Source: Alcaligenes sp. SORT26
Lineage (GTDB): Bacteria > Pseudomonadota > Gammaproteobacteria > Burkholderiales > Burkholderiaceae_B
NCBI RefSeq assembly: GCF_017377875.1
Contig: NZ_CP070975.1
Span: 186,001 to 250,000, forward strand
Reading direction: 5' to 3'
Length of the DNA: 64,000 nt
The first letter of the stretch is position 1, and each line of letters opens with the position of its first letter. The position numbers and the translations under genes are program-made. Shown here piece by piece: positions 1 to 8,147 of the stretch. The notes under the pieces were generated by a model. It searched no databases. It saw only the letters and a program-made list of their open reading frames with translations, and was not told where the DNA came from.

Positions 1-761
1 GTATTGGCCATCAAGCGGCCTCGCAACTCGGGGGTGTTGCCCCAGGGATAGGTCGCGCCCTCCAAACCGCCACGCGCAGCAAACTCCCATTGTTCTTCGG
101 TGGGCAGGTCGCGGCCCAGCCAATGGGCATAGGCCAGGGCATCTTCATACGCGATATGGACGACAGGGTGGTTGTCCCGGCCATCCACGTTGGTATTGGG
201 GCCGCCTGGGTGACGCCAGCTTGCTCCGGGCACCCACACCCACCAGTTGTAGCTGCTGGGCGATGCCGCCTGGTGTTGATCATGTCCCTCGTGATGGTCG
301 TGATCTTGTGTCGCTGTCGGTGGTGTAAAGACGGCGGATCCAGGCTGACGATACTGTTCGGGAACCTGAACATTCGGCGGGAAATCCGGCACCCGCTCTG
401 CCTGGGTCACATAGCCGGTTGCTGCTACAAAACGGGCAAACTGGGCATTGGTGACTTCGTGCTGATCAATCTGAAAAGCGCGGACCTCTACAGGGTGGAC
501 AGGTTTTTCCTCTGGATAGCCTTCGTCGGAACCCATCAGAAAGCGTCCGCCGGGAATCGCGACCAAACCCGACTGATTGGATATGCCCTTGGTGGCTGGG
601 CCGAAGCCTGTGGGCAAGCCGCTATAGGCCTGGCAGTCGTGAGCGGGAACCGGAGGCGGGAGTTTCTCGGAGCCTTCAGCCGCTGCGGGCAGCGGGGCTG
701 CTGCCAGCAGCCCGCATACCGCCAGTAGTGCCTTGGCTCGGGGGAGCTTAAAGGACTTCAT
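1..761 (-). CDS. Formylglycine-generating enzyme (SUMF1/FGE-sulfatase family), secreted, 3' end outside window
   Basis: The reading frame stays open from an ATG at 761 to the window edge, giving 253 residues with the C-terminus missing. A Sec-type signal peptide is visible (basic start, hydrophobic stretch, Ala-rich cleavage region near residues 20-28). Family hallmarks follow: VAIPGGRFLMGSDEGYPEE, DQHEVTNAQFARFVAATGY and GRDLPTEEQWEFAARGG. FGE proteins oxidise the sulfatase Cys of CxPxR to formylglycine. The two catalytic Cys lie near the C-terminus, beyond the window, so activity cannot be judged. The start lies inside the upstream sulfatase gene (14-nt overlap), suggesting translational coupling and that the sulfatase is the substrate. 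A His/Asp-rich insert (DHDHHEGHDQH, about residues 135-146) sits in the middle of the domain. The family is clear; an exported location is inferred from the signal peptide. Confidence 0.85.
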   Translation of the reverse strand, partial: MKSFKLPRAKALLAVCGLLAAAPLPAAAEGSEKLPPPVPAHDCQAYSGLPTGFGPATKGISNQSGLVAIPGGRFLMGSDEGYPEEKPVHPVEVRAFQIDQHEVTNAQFARFVAATGYVTQAERVPDFPPNVQVPEQYRQPGSAVFTPPTATQDHDHHEGHDQHQAASPSSYNWWVWVPGASWRHPGGPNTNVDGRDNHPVVHIAYEDALAYAHWLGRDLPTEEQWEFAARGGLEGATYPWGNTPELRGRLMAN

Positions 762-2460
762 CCAGATCCTTGTAGTAGTTCAGGCTGTTGCTGTAGCCAG
801 GGCGCGAGGCCAGCCCTTCAAAGTCCTCGACGCCATTGCGCTTGGCATATTGCTCGTACTCGGCAATCAGCTCTTTGAGCTTTTCAGGATGTTTTTCAGA
901 CAGATCGTTCTGCTCGGAGCGGTCTTCGACCACATTGAACAATTCCCAGCGGTCTTTGCCCCACGGTGCATTGGCGTAGACGATTTTCCAGTCACCCAAG
1001 CGCATGGCGCGGCGGCCGTTCAGCTCCCAGCCCTGGCGGAAGGTTTCATGTACCTGATCGCTGCGACCGGTCAGCAGGTCCACCATGGAGTTGCCCTGCA
1101 TGGGGATGACTTCACGACCACGGTATTCGCCTTTGGGTTGCTCGATCTGGGCCAAAGCCAGAATGGTGGGGGCGATATCGGTGACATGGGCCGGAGCGCG
1201 CACAAACTCGCCCTGACGCTTGCCACCGGGTACGCGCATGATGCTGGGTACCGAGATACCGCCTTCATACATAAAGGCTTTGTACAGGTTGAAGGGCGTG
1301 GAGCCGACTTGCGCCCAGCCTGGGCCGTATTCGACAAAGGAACCGGGGCGGCCGGTGTTCTCGTAGCTGTTGTCACGATGATTATGTGCCCAGGCGCGGG
1401 TTTCGCCTTCGTCCAGCACAGTATTGCCGTCGGCACCGTTGTCAGACATGAAGATCACTACGGTGTTGTCGTATTGACCCGTTTGTTTCAGGTGCTCAAT
1501 AACGCGGCCAATTTGCGCATCCATCGCTTCCACCATCGCGGCGTAGACGGCCATGCGTTTGCTTTCGACCCGTTGTTGCTCCGGGCTCAGCTCTTTCCAG
1601 CGCGGCCAGGCAGGATTGCCGACGTAGCCTTGCATATCCTGTGGCACCAGGCCCAGTTTCTTCATGCGGGCCAAGCGCTCTTCACGCAATACGTCGTAGC
1701 CTACGTCGTAGCGGCCTTCATATTTGCGGATGTACTCGTCGGGGGCGTGCAAGGGCCAATGCGGAGCGGTAAAGGCCAGATAGGCGAAGAAAGGCTGATC
1801 CTTGCGCTTGTCGGCGTCGATATAGGACATCAGGCGCGAGGCAAAGAATTCACTGGAGTAGAAGTCTTTGGGTAGTTGTACTTGCTTGCCGTTTTCACGG
1901 TACAGGGCAACTGGCGCTTTATTGGCATCAAACGTGATGATGCCGCTTTGATCGAAGTGGCTGGCACCACCATGCATCAAGGCATAGGACTGGTCAAAAC
2001 CACGATTGGGTGGGGCGACTTCTTCTTTCACACCCAAATGCCACTTGCCCGCCATATAGGTGCGGTAGCCGTTGTCTTGCAGGACCAGCGGAAAGGGCAG
2101 GGCGCGGTCGCTTAGAAAACCTTCATAACCGGGCAAACTGCGCTGCTGGGGTGTCATCAGCTCGGCCATGCCACCAAAGCCGACTTGGTGGTTATCGGCA
2201 CCAGACATCAGCATGGCGCGGGTGGGGGAACAGAAGGGAGAAGCGTAAAAATCGGTCAGTGCCACCCCGTCTTTGACCAGGGCGTCCAGATTAGGCGTGG
2301 AAATTTCCCCACCAAAAGCACCAATATCCGAGTAACCCAAATCATCGGCCACAATCAGCAAAATATTGGGGCGTGTTGTCTCTGTGGCTGCGTGACTGCT
2401 TAGTGTGCAGGCGGCCAAAGCCAGGCCCAGCATGCTGCGCAGCAAATAGGTGTTTTTCAT
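748..2460 (-). CDS. Arylsulfatase, exported (type I, CSPTR)
   Basis: 570-residue alkaline-phosphatase-superfamily sulfatase that hydrolyses sulfate esters. Metal-binding VADDLGYSDIG is at about residues 37-47. The formylglycine motif C77-S-P-T-R81 is intact, and GKWHLG and SDNGAD follow further on. The N-terminus (MKNTYLLRSMLGLALAACTLSSHA) can be read either as a lipoprotein signal (LAAC, Cys18) or as a Sec signal cleaved after SHA. The ATG at 2460 is preferred over an in-frame TTG 15 nt upstream because it begins a normal signal peptide; neither has a strong ribosome site. It overlaps the FGE gene downstream, forming a sulfatase/activator pair. The natural substrate cannot be read from the sequence. 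Confidence 0.9.
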   Translation of the reverse strand: MKNTYLLRSMLGLALAACTLSSHAATETTRPNILLIVADDLGYSDIGAFGGEISTPNLDALVKDGVALTDFYASPFCSPTRAMLMSGADNHQVGFGGMAELMTPQQRSLPGYEGFLSDRALPFPLVLQDNGYRTYMAGKWHLGVKEEVAPPNRGFDQSYALMHGGASHFDQSGIITFDANKAPVALYRENGKQVQLPKDFYSSEFFASRLMSYIDADKRKDQPFFAYLAFTAPHWPLHAPDEYIRKYEGRYDVGYDVLREERLARMKKLGLVPQDMQGYVGNPAWPRWKELSPEQQRVESKRMAVYAAMVEAMDAQIGRVIEHLKQTGQYDNTVVIFMSDNGADGNTVLDEGETRAWAHNHRDNSYENTGRPGSFVEYGPGWAQVGSTPFNLYKAFMYEGGISVPSIMRVPGGKRQGEFVRAPAHVTDIAPTILALAQIEQPKGEYRGREVIPMQGNSMVDLLTGRSDQVHETFRQGWELNGRRAMRLGDWKIVYANAPWGKDRWELFNVVEDRSEQNDLSEKHPEKLKELIAEYEQYAKRNGVEDFEGLASRPGYSNSLNYYKDLDEVL

Positions 2461-2922
2461 TTTCTTGTGTCTCAATCTAGTTATGTGTGTAGTGACACTT
2501 GCCGTCGGTTCGGCCTCTGATGCAAGTCAGCGATGTGCAGGCACATCAGGCCGTGGACGCAAGTGCCCTAGGGCATGTCTATTGTTTTTGTGTCGGGAAC
2601 TACCGGGTAAACGGATGTGTAGACAGAGCCAGCAACAAAGGCTTCACACTTTTGATCTGAGCCGCCGCTGCCAGTCTTCGAGAGGCTGGCGTGTCTCCCC
2701 CAATTCGATTGAACACGAAGCCGCCCGGGGATTTCCAAGACTAAAAAGGTTTACTTGCATACCTGGAAGGTATGGTGGCTAATATAAGTATTGGAAATCA
2801 AGGGACTAGGCTTGTAAGCGGCGTGGGCTGTGGTTTTCCCTGATGAGGCCACAAAATGGCCCGCATGGAGCCTGGTTATTGGTGTTCGCGCGCCTTGAGC
2901 TGCGTGCCAATGAAGCAGCCAT
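2461..2922. other. Intergenic region with dyad symmetries, no supported gene
   Basis: About 460 bp upstream of the sulfatase gene. Short frames on both strands lack ribosome sites and family resemblance. It holds two palindromic elements (2532-2547 and 2564-2575), which are listed separately, and presumably the sulfatase promoter. Nothing else was recognised. Confidence 0.6.
2532..2575 (-). promoter_or_regulatory. Candidate operator dyads upstream of the sulfatase gene
   Basis: Two perfect inverted repeats lie 70-115 nt before the sulfatase start: GATGTGC-AG-GCACATC (2532-2547) and TGCCCTAGGGCA (2564-2575). Short dyads at this distance are typical of dimeric regulator sites. No regulator gene is adjacent, so the cognate protein is unknown. 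Confidence 0.35.
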
Positions 2923-2947
2923 AAAAAAAGCCCCAGCAAGTGGGGCT
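2923..2947 (-). terminator. Rho-independent terminator after the TM2-domain gene
   Basis: On the minus strand, a 7-bp stem AGCCCCA / TGGGGCT with a 5-nt loop is followed by seven T. It lies about 20 nt past the stop of the gene at 2967-3419. Confidence 0.85.
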
Positions 2948-2966
2948 TTTGTGAACGGTATGGAAA

Positions 2967-3419
2967 TTAACGGGCCAGTTTGAATTCATCGTCACCCATA
3001 AAGGCGTAACGCAAGGCGTCGATCAGAGCCAGGAAGTAGGCCAGGGGCGACCAGATGGCAAACAACACCAGGAACAACAAGCCCATGCCGATCTGGCCCA
3101 GATAAAAGCGATGTACGCCCAACCACCCCAGGAAAATCGCCAGCACAATCGCGATTTTGCGATGGCTGTTGGGCTTGCTCATCTCATCTTTCTTGTTCTT
3201 GGAGATCCAGATCACCAGCGGGACGGTAATGATCAAGGCGATCAGTGCCTTGCCCCAGTGGATCATCAGGTATTGCTGAACTTCCCGCATCAAAGCGATG
3301 AAGTCCTCAAACAGAAATCCCAGGTAAGAGGAGATATAGCGGAAGATGGCCTCGCCAAAGGTCAGGCCCAACATCACGATCAGAAAGATGGCAATGCCTA
3401 GAATTATTTTTTGCAGCAT
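2967..3419 (-). CDS. TM2-domain membrane protein
   Basis: 150 residues with about four hydrophobic segments (near 3-22, 57-76, 88-106 and 112-136). The C-terminal half carries the TM2 signature, HRKIAIVLAIFLGWLGVHRF followed by YLGQIGMG, a two-helix module of unknown biochemical role found in small bacterial membrane proteins. The N-terminal half has its own membrane helix plus a short amphipathic stretch that I do not recognise. It lies just after glpK on the same strand (27 nt gap) and ends at a terminator, so it may be co-transcribed with glpK. No link to glycerol metabolism is visible in the protein. Confidence 0.8.
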   Translation of the reverse strand: MLQKIILGIAIFLIVMLGLTFGEAIFRYISSYLGFLFEDFIALMREVQQYLMIHWGKALIALIITVPLVIWISKNKKDEMSKPNSHRKIAIVLAIFLGWLGVHRFYLGQIGMGLLFLVLFAIWSPLAYFLALIDALRYAFMGDDEFKLAR

Positions 3420-3446
3420 GGTGTTTCCGTTAAAAAAACAGCAAGT

Positions 3447-4940
3447 TCAATAAGTTCGTGCCTGACGCACGGCCTGTTCCCAACTGAGCATCAGGCTGTG
3501 TGCCTCATCGCGCGACATGGCGGGTTCAAAAGTGCGATCGCACTGCCACAGCGCTGCAATTTCCGGCAGGCCCGAATACAGGCCGCTGCCCAGGCCCGCC
3601 AGATAGGCGGCGCCCAAGGCCGTCGTCTCAATAGTAACGGGACGCACGACGGGCAGGCCCAGCAAATCCGCCTGAAATTGCATCAGAAGATTATTGGCGC
3701 AAGCGCCGCCATCAACACGTAGCTCGTGCAGGGCGGGCCCGCCGTTGGCTTGCACGTCTCGATTCATGGCTTGCAGTACAGCCGCACTTTGATACGCAAT
3801 GCTGTCCAGGGCCGCGCGGGCAATATGGGCCATGGTGGAGGCACGTGTCAGGCCTGTAATGGTGCCGCGTGCCTGGGCGTCCCAGTAAGGCGCTCCCAGG
3901 CCGGTGAAGGCGGGCACCAGTCGTACGCCCTGGGCGTCGGGTACGCTGCGTGCCAGGGCTTCTACCTGGGCGCTGTGCTCCAAAGCCCCCAGGCCATCGC
4001 GTAGCCATTGAACGACGGCGCCGCCAATAAAGACGCTGCCTTCCAGCGCATAGGCGGGTGTGCCGTCATGTTGGGCAGCGCTGGTGGCGATCAGGCCATT
4101 ATGGGATTGGGGTACTTGCGAGCCGCAATGCATCAACAGAAAACAGCCTGTGCCGTAGGTGTTCTTGGCCATGCCCGGTGTGGTGCAAGCCTGGCCGAAC
4201 AGGGCGCTTTGCTGGTCACCGGCGACACCGCAAATAGGAATGGGGCTGCCCAGAATGTCGGGGCTGCAACGGCCAAACTCAGAGGCGGAGCCTTGCACCT
4301 GGGGCAGCACGCTGGCCGGGATGGTGAATAAAGCCAGCAAGTCCTCGTCCCATTGTTGGGTATGAATGTTGTAGAGCAGGGTACGGGAGGCGTTGCTGAC
4401 ATCTGTGGCGTGAACTTTGCCGCCGCTCAAATGCCAGATCAGCCAGCTATCAATGGTGCCAAAGGCCAATTCACCCCGCTCGGCCCGTTCACGGGCGTCG
4501 GGAATGGTATTTAGCAGCCAGCGCAGCTTGGACGCTGAGAAATAGGCATCAATAGGCAGGCCGGTTTTGGCGGTGATGGCGGCCTCGTGGCCTTGTTCGC
4601 GCAACTGGGCGCAGAAGTCCTCGGCGCGTCGGTCTTGCCAGACGATGGCCTTGTGCAGGGCTTGTCCTGTGCGCCTGTCCCACAGCACCGTGGTTTCGCG
4701 CTGATTGGTAATGCCAATCGCATGAATGTCCTGGGGACGCAGGCCCGCCTGTTCGATGGCTTGTCGAGCCGTCTGGAACTGGGTATCCAGAATTTCCTGG
4801 GGATCGTGTTCCACCCAGTCTGTACGCGGATAGTATTGCTGGGTCTCTTGCTGCGCCTGGGCCAGAATGCGGCCGTCTGCCGCCACAATAAGGCTGCGCG
4901 AGCTGGAGGTTCCCTGATCAAGAGCAAGTAGGAATGTCAT
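3447..4940 (-). CDS. glpK: Glycerol kinase
   Basis: 497-residue FGGY-family kinase converting glycerol and ATP to sn-glycerol-3-phosphate in the cytoplasm. The protein opens with the phosphate-binding [29 protein letters not shown] and [10 protein letters not shown] follow, and the C-terminal lobe has [19 protein letters not shown] and [11 protein letters not shown]. Length matches the family. The frame stays open 90 nt upstream, but the ATG at 4940 starts exactly at the family N-terminus. It is divergent from glpD across about 195 bp, so both genes probably share a control region. No glpF or glpR is adjacent. Confidence 0.95.
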   Translation of the reverse strand: MTFLLALDQGTSSSRSLIVAADGRILAQAQQETQQYYPRTDWVEHDPQEILDTQFQTARQAIEQAGLRPQDIHAIGITNQRETTVLWDRRTGQALHKAIVWQDRRAEDFCAQLREQGHEAAITAKTGLPIDAYFSASKLRWLLNTIPDARERAERGELAFGTIDSWLIWHLSGGKVHATDVSNASRTLLYNIHTQQWDEDLLALFTIPASVLPQVQGSASEFGRCSPDILGSPIPICGVAGDQQSALFGQACTTPGMAKNTYGTGCFLLMHCGSQVPQSHNGLIATSAAQHDGTPAYALEGSVFIGGAVVQWLRDGLGALEHSAQVEALARSVPDAQGVRLVPAFTGLGAPYWDAQARGTITGLTRASTMAHIARAALDSIAYQSAAVLQAMNRDVQANGGPALHELRVDGGACANNLLMQFQADLLGLPVVRPVTIETTALGAAYLAGLGSGLYSGLPEIAALWQCDRTFEPAMSRDEAHSLMLSWEQAVRQARTY

Positions 4941-5134
4941 GCGAAGGGGCAGTAAAAGCAGAGCAGCACACAGTGTACCGGCTCTATGTGGCCTGTGTCT
5001 GGCCCGGAGGGGGCGCTGATACGTGAGCAAACAAGTTTCACTGGACGGTAAAAGTTCAGGGGCTAAAATCAGGGTAAATCCCGAGCCAGCCAGTGTTTTT
5101 GGGTGTCTGCTAATTTCAGGTCCGACTTCATCTT

Positions 5135-6733
5135 ATGACTACATTAAGTTCCCCCTTATTGACTGATAGAGCCCAGATGTTGGGCGCCTTGGCGCGCACC
5201 ACAGAGGTAGATATGGTCGTGGTGGGTGGCGGTGCTACTGGCCTGGGCGTTGCGGTGGATGCCGCCTTGCGTGGCCTGAGCGTGGTCGTTCTGGAAGCCT
5301 GGGACTTTGCCAAAGGCACGTCCTCGCGGGCGACCAAGCTGGTGCATGGAGGAGTGCGTTACCTGGCGCAGGGCAATGTCAGCCTGGTGCGCGAGGCCTT
5401 GCGTGAACGCATGCATTTGCTGAGCAATGCGCCGCACCTGGCGCAACGTCTGCCTTTTGTGATGCCCAGCTACAAATGTTGGGAGACCCCGTTTTATGGG
5501 GTGGGCCTGATGGCGTACGATGGCTTGGCGGGGCGCGAGGGGCTGGGTCATACCCAATTTTTAAGCGCATCCAAGATTCGTCAGCTTCTGCCCGGTGCGC
5601 GGCAAAGCGGCTTGAAGGGGGGCGTCAAATATTGGGATGGCCAGTTTGATGATGCCCGTCTGGCGCTTGCTCTGGCCCGTACCGCGGCCTTGAATGGCGC
5701 TTTGCTCATTAATTACTGCCCGCTTACCGAAGTCCTGCATAGCGAAGGCAAGGTGTCCGGCGTGCGCTGCCAGGACAAGGAAAGTGGTCAGACTTACGAG
5801 ATCCGTAGCAAGTGTGTAGTTAATGCCACGGGCGTGTGGGTGGATCAGGTTCGACAACTGGATGCCCAGGAAGCCGGACGCGAACTGCGCCCTATGGTCT
5901 CGCCCAGTCAGGGCGTGCATTTGGTCGTCGATCAGGAGTTCTTGCCGGGTGAGCACGCTTTGTTGGTGCCACGCACCAAGGATGGCCGAGTGCTCTTTGC
6001 CGTGCCTTGGCTGGGCAAGCTGATTCTAGGGACGACCGATACCCCCCGTGACGATATTCCTCTGGAGCCGCGTCCCTTGGCGCAGGAAGTGGATTTCATC
6101 CTGAAAGAATCCGCCAATTATCTGCAAAAAGCCCCAACCGTGCAGGATGTACGCAGCATCTGGGTGGGCTTGCGGCCTTTGGTGCGTCCGGCTGCCGAGT
6201 CGGCGGCAGGGCAGACGCAATCCATCAGCCGGGAACATAGCATTACTGTCAGTGCCAACGGCTTGCTGACCGTCACTGGCGGTAAATGGACCACTTACCG
6301 TGCCATGGCCGAGGACGTTCTGGAACGCTGCCAGCAGTCCGGTTTGCTGGGCGCTTTGCCAGCCTGTCGTACGCAAGAGCAGCGCCTGGTTGGCGCGTCT
6401 TATGTGGGCGACCGTCGCTCCCTGGGGCGCACAGCAGGTCTGGATGCCTACGGTAGCGAGGCGGATTGGGTGCAGACCTTGCCTGGTGCTGATCAGGAAT
6501 TGGCCCCCGGCTTAAGCGTGGCGATGGTGCGTTTTGCCTGCCGGTTTGAATATGCACGTACGGTGGAAGATATGCTGGCTCGCCGTTCACGATTGCTGTT
6601 TCTGGATGCCCGCCTGGCTCAATCGGTGGCTCCTGCTGTGGCTGCCATTATGGAAGAGGAAACGGGCCGCTCTCCTGAGTTGGACGCCTTTCTGGACCTG
6701 GCTGAGCAATACGCGACTGTGCCCACGCGATAA
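5135..6733 (+). CDS. glpD: Glycerol-3-phosphate dehydrogenase, FAD-dependent
   Basis: 532 residues, the normal length for aerobic GlpD. It oxidises glycerol-3-phosphate to dihydroxyacetone phosphate at the membrane and passes electrons to quinone. Visible motifs are the FAD dinucleotide fold (VVVGGGATGLGVAVDAALRG, about residues 27-46), AKGTSSRATKLVHGGVRYL, the substrate-side stretch KYWDGQFDDARLALALARTA, NATGVWVD and the C-terminal TVTGGKWTTYRAMAEDVLE. Together with the divergent glpK it makes a complete glycerol-to-DHAP route. A strong terminator follows the stop. Confidence 0.95.
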   Translation: MTTLSSPLLTDRAQMLGALARTTEVDMVVVGGGATGLGVAVDAALRGLSVVVLEAWDFAKGTSSRATKLVHGGVRYLAQGNVSLVREALRERMHLLSNAPHLAQRLPFVMPSYKCWETPFYGVGLMAYDGLAGREGLGHTQFLSASKIRQLLPGARQSGLKGGVKYWDGQFDDARLALALARTAALNGALLINYCPLTEVLHSEGKVSGVRCQDKESGQTYEIRSKCVVNATGVWVDQVRQLDAQEAGRELRPMVSPSQGVHLVVDQEFLPGEHALLVPRTKDGRVLFAVPWLGKLILGTTDTPRDDIPLEPRPLAQEVDFILKESANYLQKAPTVQDVRSIWVGLRPLVRPAAESAAGQTQSISREHSITVSANGLLTVTGGKWTTYRAMAEDVLERCQQSGLLGALPACRTQEQRLVGASYVGDRRSLGRTAGLDAYGSEADWVQTLPGADQELAPGLSVAMVRFACRFEYARTVEDMLARRSRLLFLDARLAQSVAPAVAAIMEEETGRSPELDAFLDLAEQYATVPTR

Positions 6734-6748
6734 ACGCATTCAAACTAT

Positions 6749-6776
6749 AAAGGGCCCGCTTATCACGGGCCCTTTT
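6749..6776 (+). terminator. Terminator after glpD
   Basis: 10-bp stem AAAGGGCCCG / CGGGCCCTTT with a 7-nt loop, then T residues, starting 16 nt past the glpD stop. The A/T flanks would allow it to work on both strands. Confidence 0.85.
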
Positions 6777-6792
6777 GCTATTGATGCTCAAT

Positions 6793-6825
6793 GAAATCGG
6801 GCCTTGAAAGACAAGGCCCAGTTTC
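6793..6825 (-). terminator. Possible terminator of the NlpC/P60 gene
   Basis: 8-bp stem GGGCCTTG / CAAGGCCC with a 5-nt loop, flanked by GAAA/TTTC that can extend it. It lies just past the stop of the minus-strand gene at 6856. The T tract is weak, so termination is uncertain. Confidence 0.45.
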
Positions 6826-6855
6826 ATTCAATCCCTGCGCTGGCTAGCCGATGAA

Positions 6856-7353
6856 TCAATCAAAGAAAGTGCGAGCCGTTTCAAAGCGTTTGGCGAAATA
6901 GGGATTATCCAACGAATCAATCCGTACCCGTCCACCACTGGAGGGCGCATTGATGAATTGTTGCTTACCTATATAGATACCGACATGCGAGTTTGGCGCG
7001 CCCAGCGTATTGAAAAACACCAGATCGCCGGGGCGTAGCTGCGCGCGGCTGACGCGACGGGCCGCACTGGCCTGATCGCTGGTGCGACGCGGGATAGGGG
7101 AGCTGGATTCCTGACTGAAGACATAGTGCACCAGGCCGCTGCAATCAAAGCCGGTAGACGGGTCGCGCCCGCCATAGCGGTAGGGCGTATCCAGCAGGGT
7201 CAGGGCGGACAGGACGACGGCTGAGCGGCGCTGATCATCCACCCCAATGGGTTTGCCGGCTGGCAGGCGGGAGGAAGGAGTGTGTGCACACGCTGCCAGG
7301 AGCAGTGTCAGGCAGAGGGCGAACAGACGTTGCGTAAAAGCAGCAGGAAGCAT
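6856..7353 (-). CDS. NlpC/P60-family cell-wall hydrolase lipoprotein
   Basis: 165 residues. A lipoprotein signal ends in LLLAAC (Cys22). One NlpC/P60 domain follows, with nucleophile Cys71 in TGFDCSGLV and His123 in NSHVGIYIG. These enzymes cleave peptide stems of peptidoglycan (Spr/MepS-like endopeptidases). The third polar position, usually His in FIHAPSSGG, is Asn here (Asn135 in INAPSSGG). The family tolerates this, but it may change activity. +2 Ala predicts the outer membrane. It is divergent from the flhDC leader and convergent with glpD. Confidence 0.9.
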   Translation of the reverse strand: MLPAAFTQRLFALCLTLLLAACAHTPSSRLPAGKPIGVDDQRRSAVVLSALTLLDTPYRYGGRDPSTGFDCSGLVHYVFSQESSSPIPRRTSDQASAARRVSRAQLRPGDLVFFNTLGAPNSHVGIYIGKQQFINAPSSGGRVRIDSLDNPYFAKRFETARTFFD

Positions 7354-7790
7354 GGGCTGTTACAAAACGGAGAGGGTGGGGACGAGGAAAGTTGTCACCA
7401 GAAGAATATCCGATATTTCGCCCGTTTTTAGGCAGAGACTGAGTGTGATGGTCGAGATATGCATTAATTAATGGCTAATGTATGCAACAAAACATATTTT
7501 TGACACAAGCGTTTTGATCTTTGTCATGTTACATCTAGTTTATATCTACAACATTAAGTGAGCATCTGATAATATTCTGCTGTGTCTTGATACGTTTATT
7601 GCATAAATCCGACGTTTTCCATGTTTTTCGGGCATTCATAGACAGTATGTGTCGGAAGCGTCGATAATGTAAAAAATATATTCATGCAATAGATTGCAAG
7701 GCATGATACATATTTATGTAACTTTGACTATTTTAAATGTGTTTTGTTACAAGAAAATCGCTGATTAACAGTTTTACAAGGATGGCTGAC
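7354..7790 (+). promoter_or_regulatory. AT-rich leader and control region of flhDC
   Basis: About 435 bp without a supported gene, strikingly AT-rich from about 7450 compared with both flanks. It must carry the flhDC promoter(s) and that of the divergent NlpC/P60 gene. A TTGACA hexamer is at 7500-7505, but no convincing -10 box follows at 17 nt. A long leader is typical of flagellar master operons that integrate several regulators. Individual operator sites could not be assigned. Confidence 0.6.
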
Positions 7791-8117
7791 ATGCCCGTAT
7801 CGGAAAATTCGCTGCTGAATGATATTCAGGAAGTCAATTTGTCGTACTTGTTACTCGCGCAGCGCCTGCTGCGGGAGAATTTTTCGGCAGGTATGTTCCG
7901 TTTGGGCTTCGATACCGATGTGGCAGAGACCTTGTTGCGTCTGTCACCGGCCCAATTGGTCAAGCTGGCCAGCTCCAGCTCGTTGATCTGCGGCTTTCGC
8001 TTCAACGACTACGACCTGCTCACCACCTTGACGCAGAATGTGCTGGGAGGGGTATTGCAGCAGGCTCACTCCACCATTCTTCTGTCACAGCGCGCGACGG
8101 CAGAACAAGCGGGTTAA
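7791..8117 (+). CDS. flhD: Flagellar transcriptional activator FlhD
   Basis: 108 residues. FlhD pairs with FlhC as FlhD4C2 to activate middle flagellar promoters with sigma-70. The conserved core [20 protein letters not shown] is followed by MFRLGF and [16 protein letters not shown]. The ATG at 7791 is chosen because AAGGA (7778-7782) sits 8 nt upstream. ATG 7782 directly abuts that site, and the open frame from 7737 adds non-conserved residues. flhC starts 30 nt downstream, so this is the head of the regulon. Confidence 0.92.
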   Translation: MPVSENSLLNDIQEVNLSYLLLAQRLLRENFSAGMFRLGFDTDVAETLLRLSPAQLVKLASSSSLICGFRFNDYDLLTTLTQNVLGGVLQQAHSTILLSQRATAEQAG

Positions 8118-8147
8118 ACCGGCTTGGAACCTATTAAATCAAGAACT

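Noticed and set aside
90-728. Plus-strand open frame of 212 codons at the left edge
   Set aside because: Antisense to the FGE homologue, whose frame shows strong family motifs.
733-1875. Long plus-strand open frame (380 codons) over the sulfatase gene
   Set aside because: It is antisense to a clear sulfatase with intact motifs; no ribosome site and no family resemblance. Typical GC-rich shadow.
2751-2939. 62-codon minus-strand frame in the gap upstream of the sulfatase
   Set aside because: No ribosome site, overlaps a terminator, no recognisable protein.
5023-5041. GTGA-N11-TCAC between glpK and glpD as a CRP site
   Set aside because: CRP sites need a 6-nt centre; spacing is wrong and no other support.
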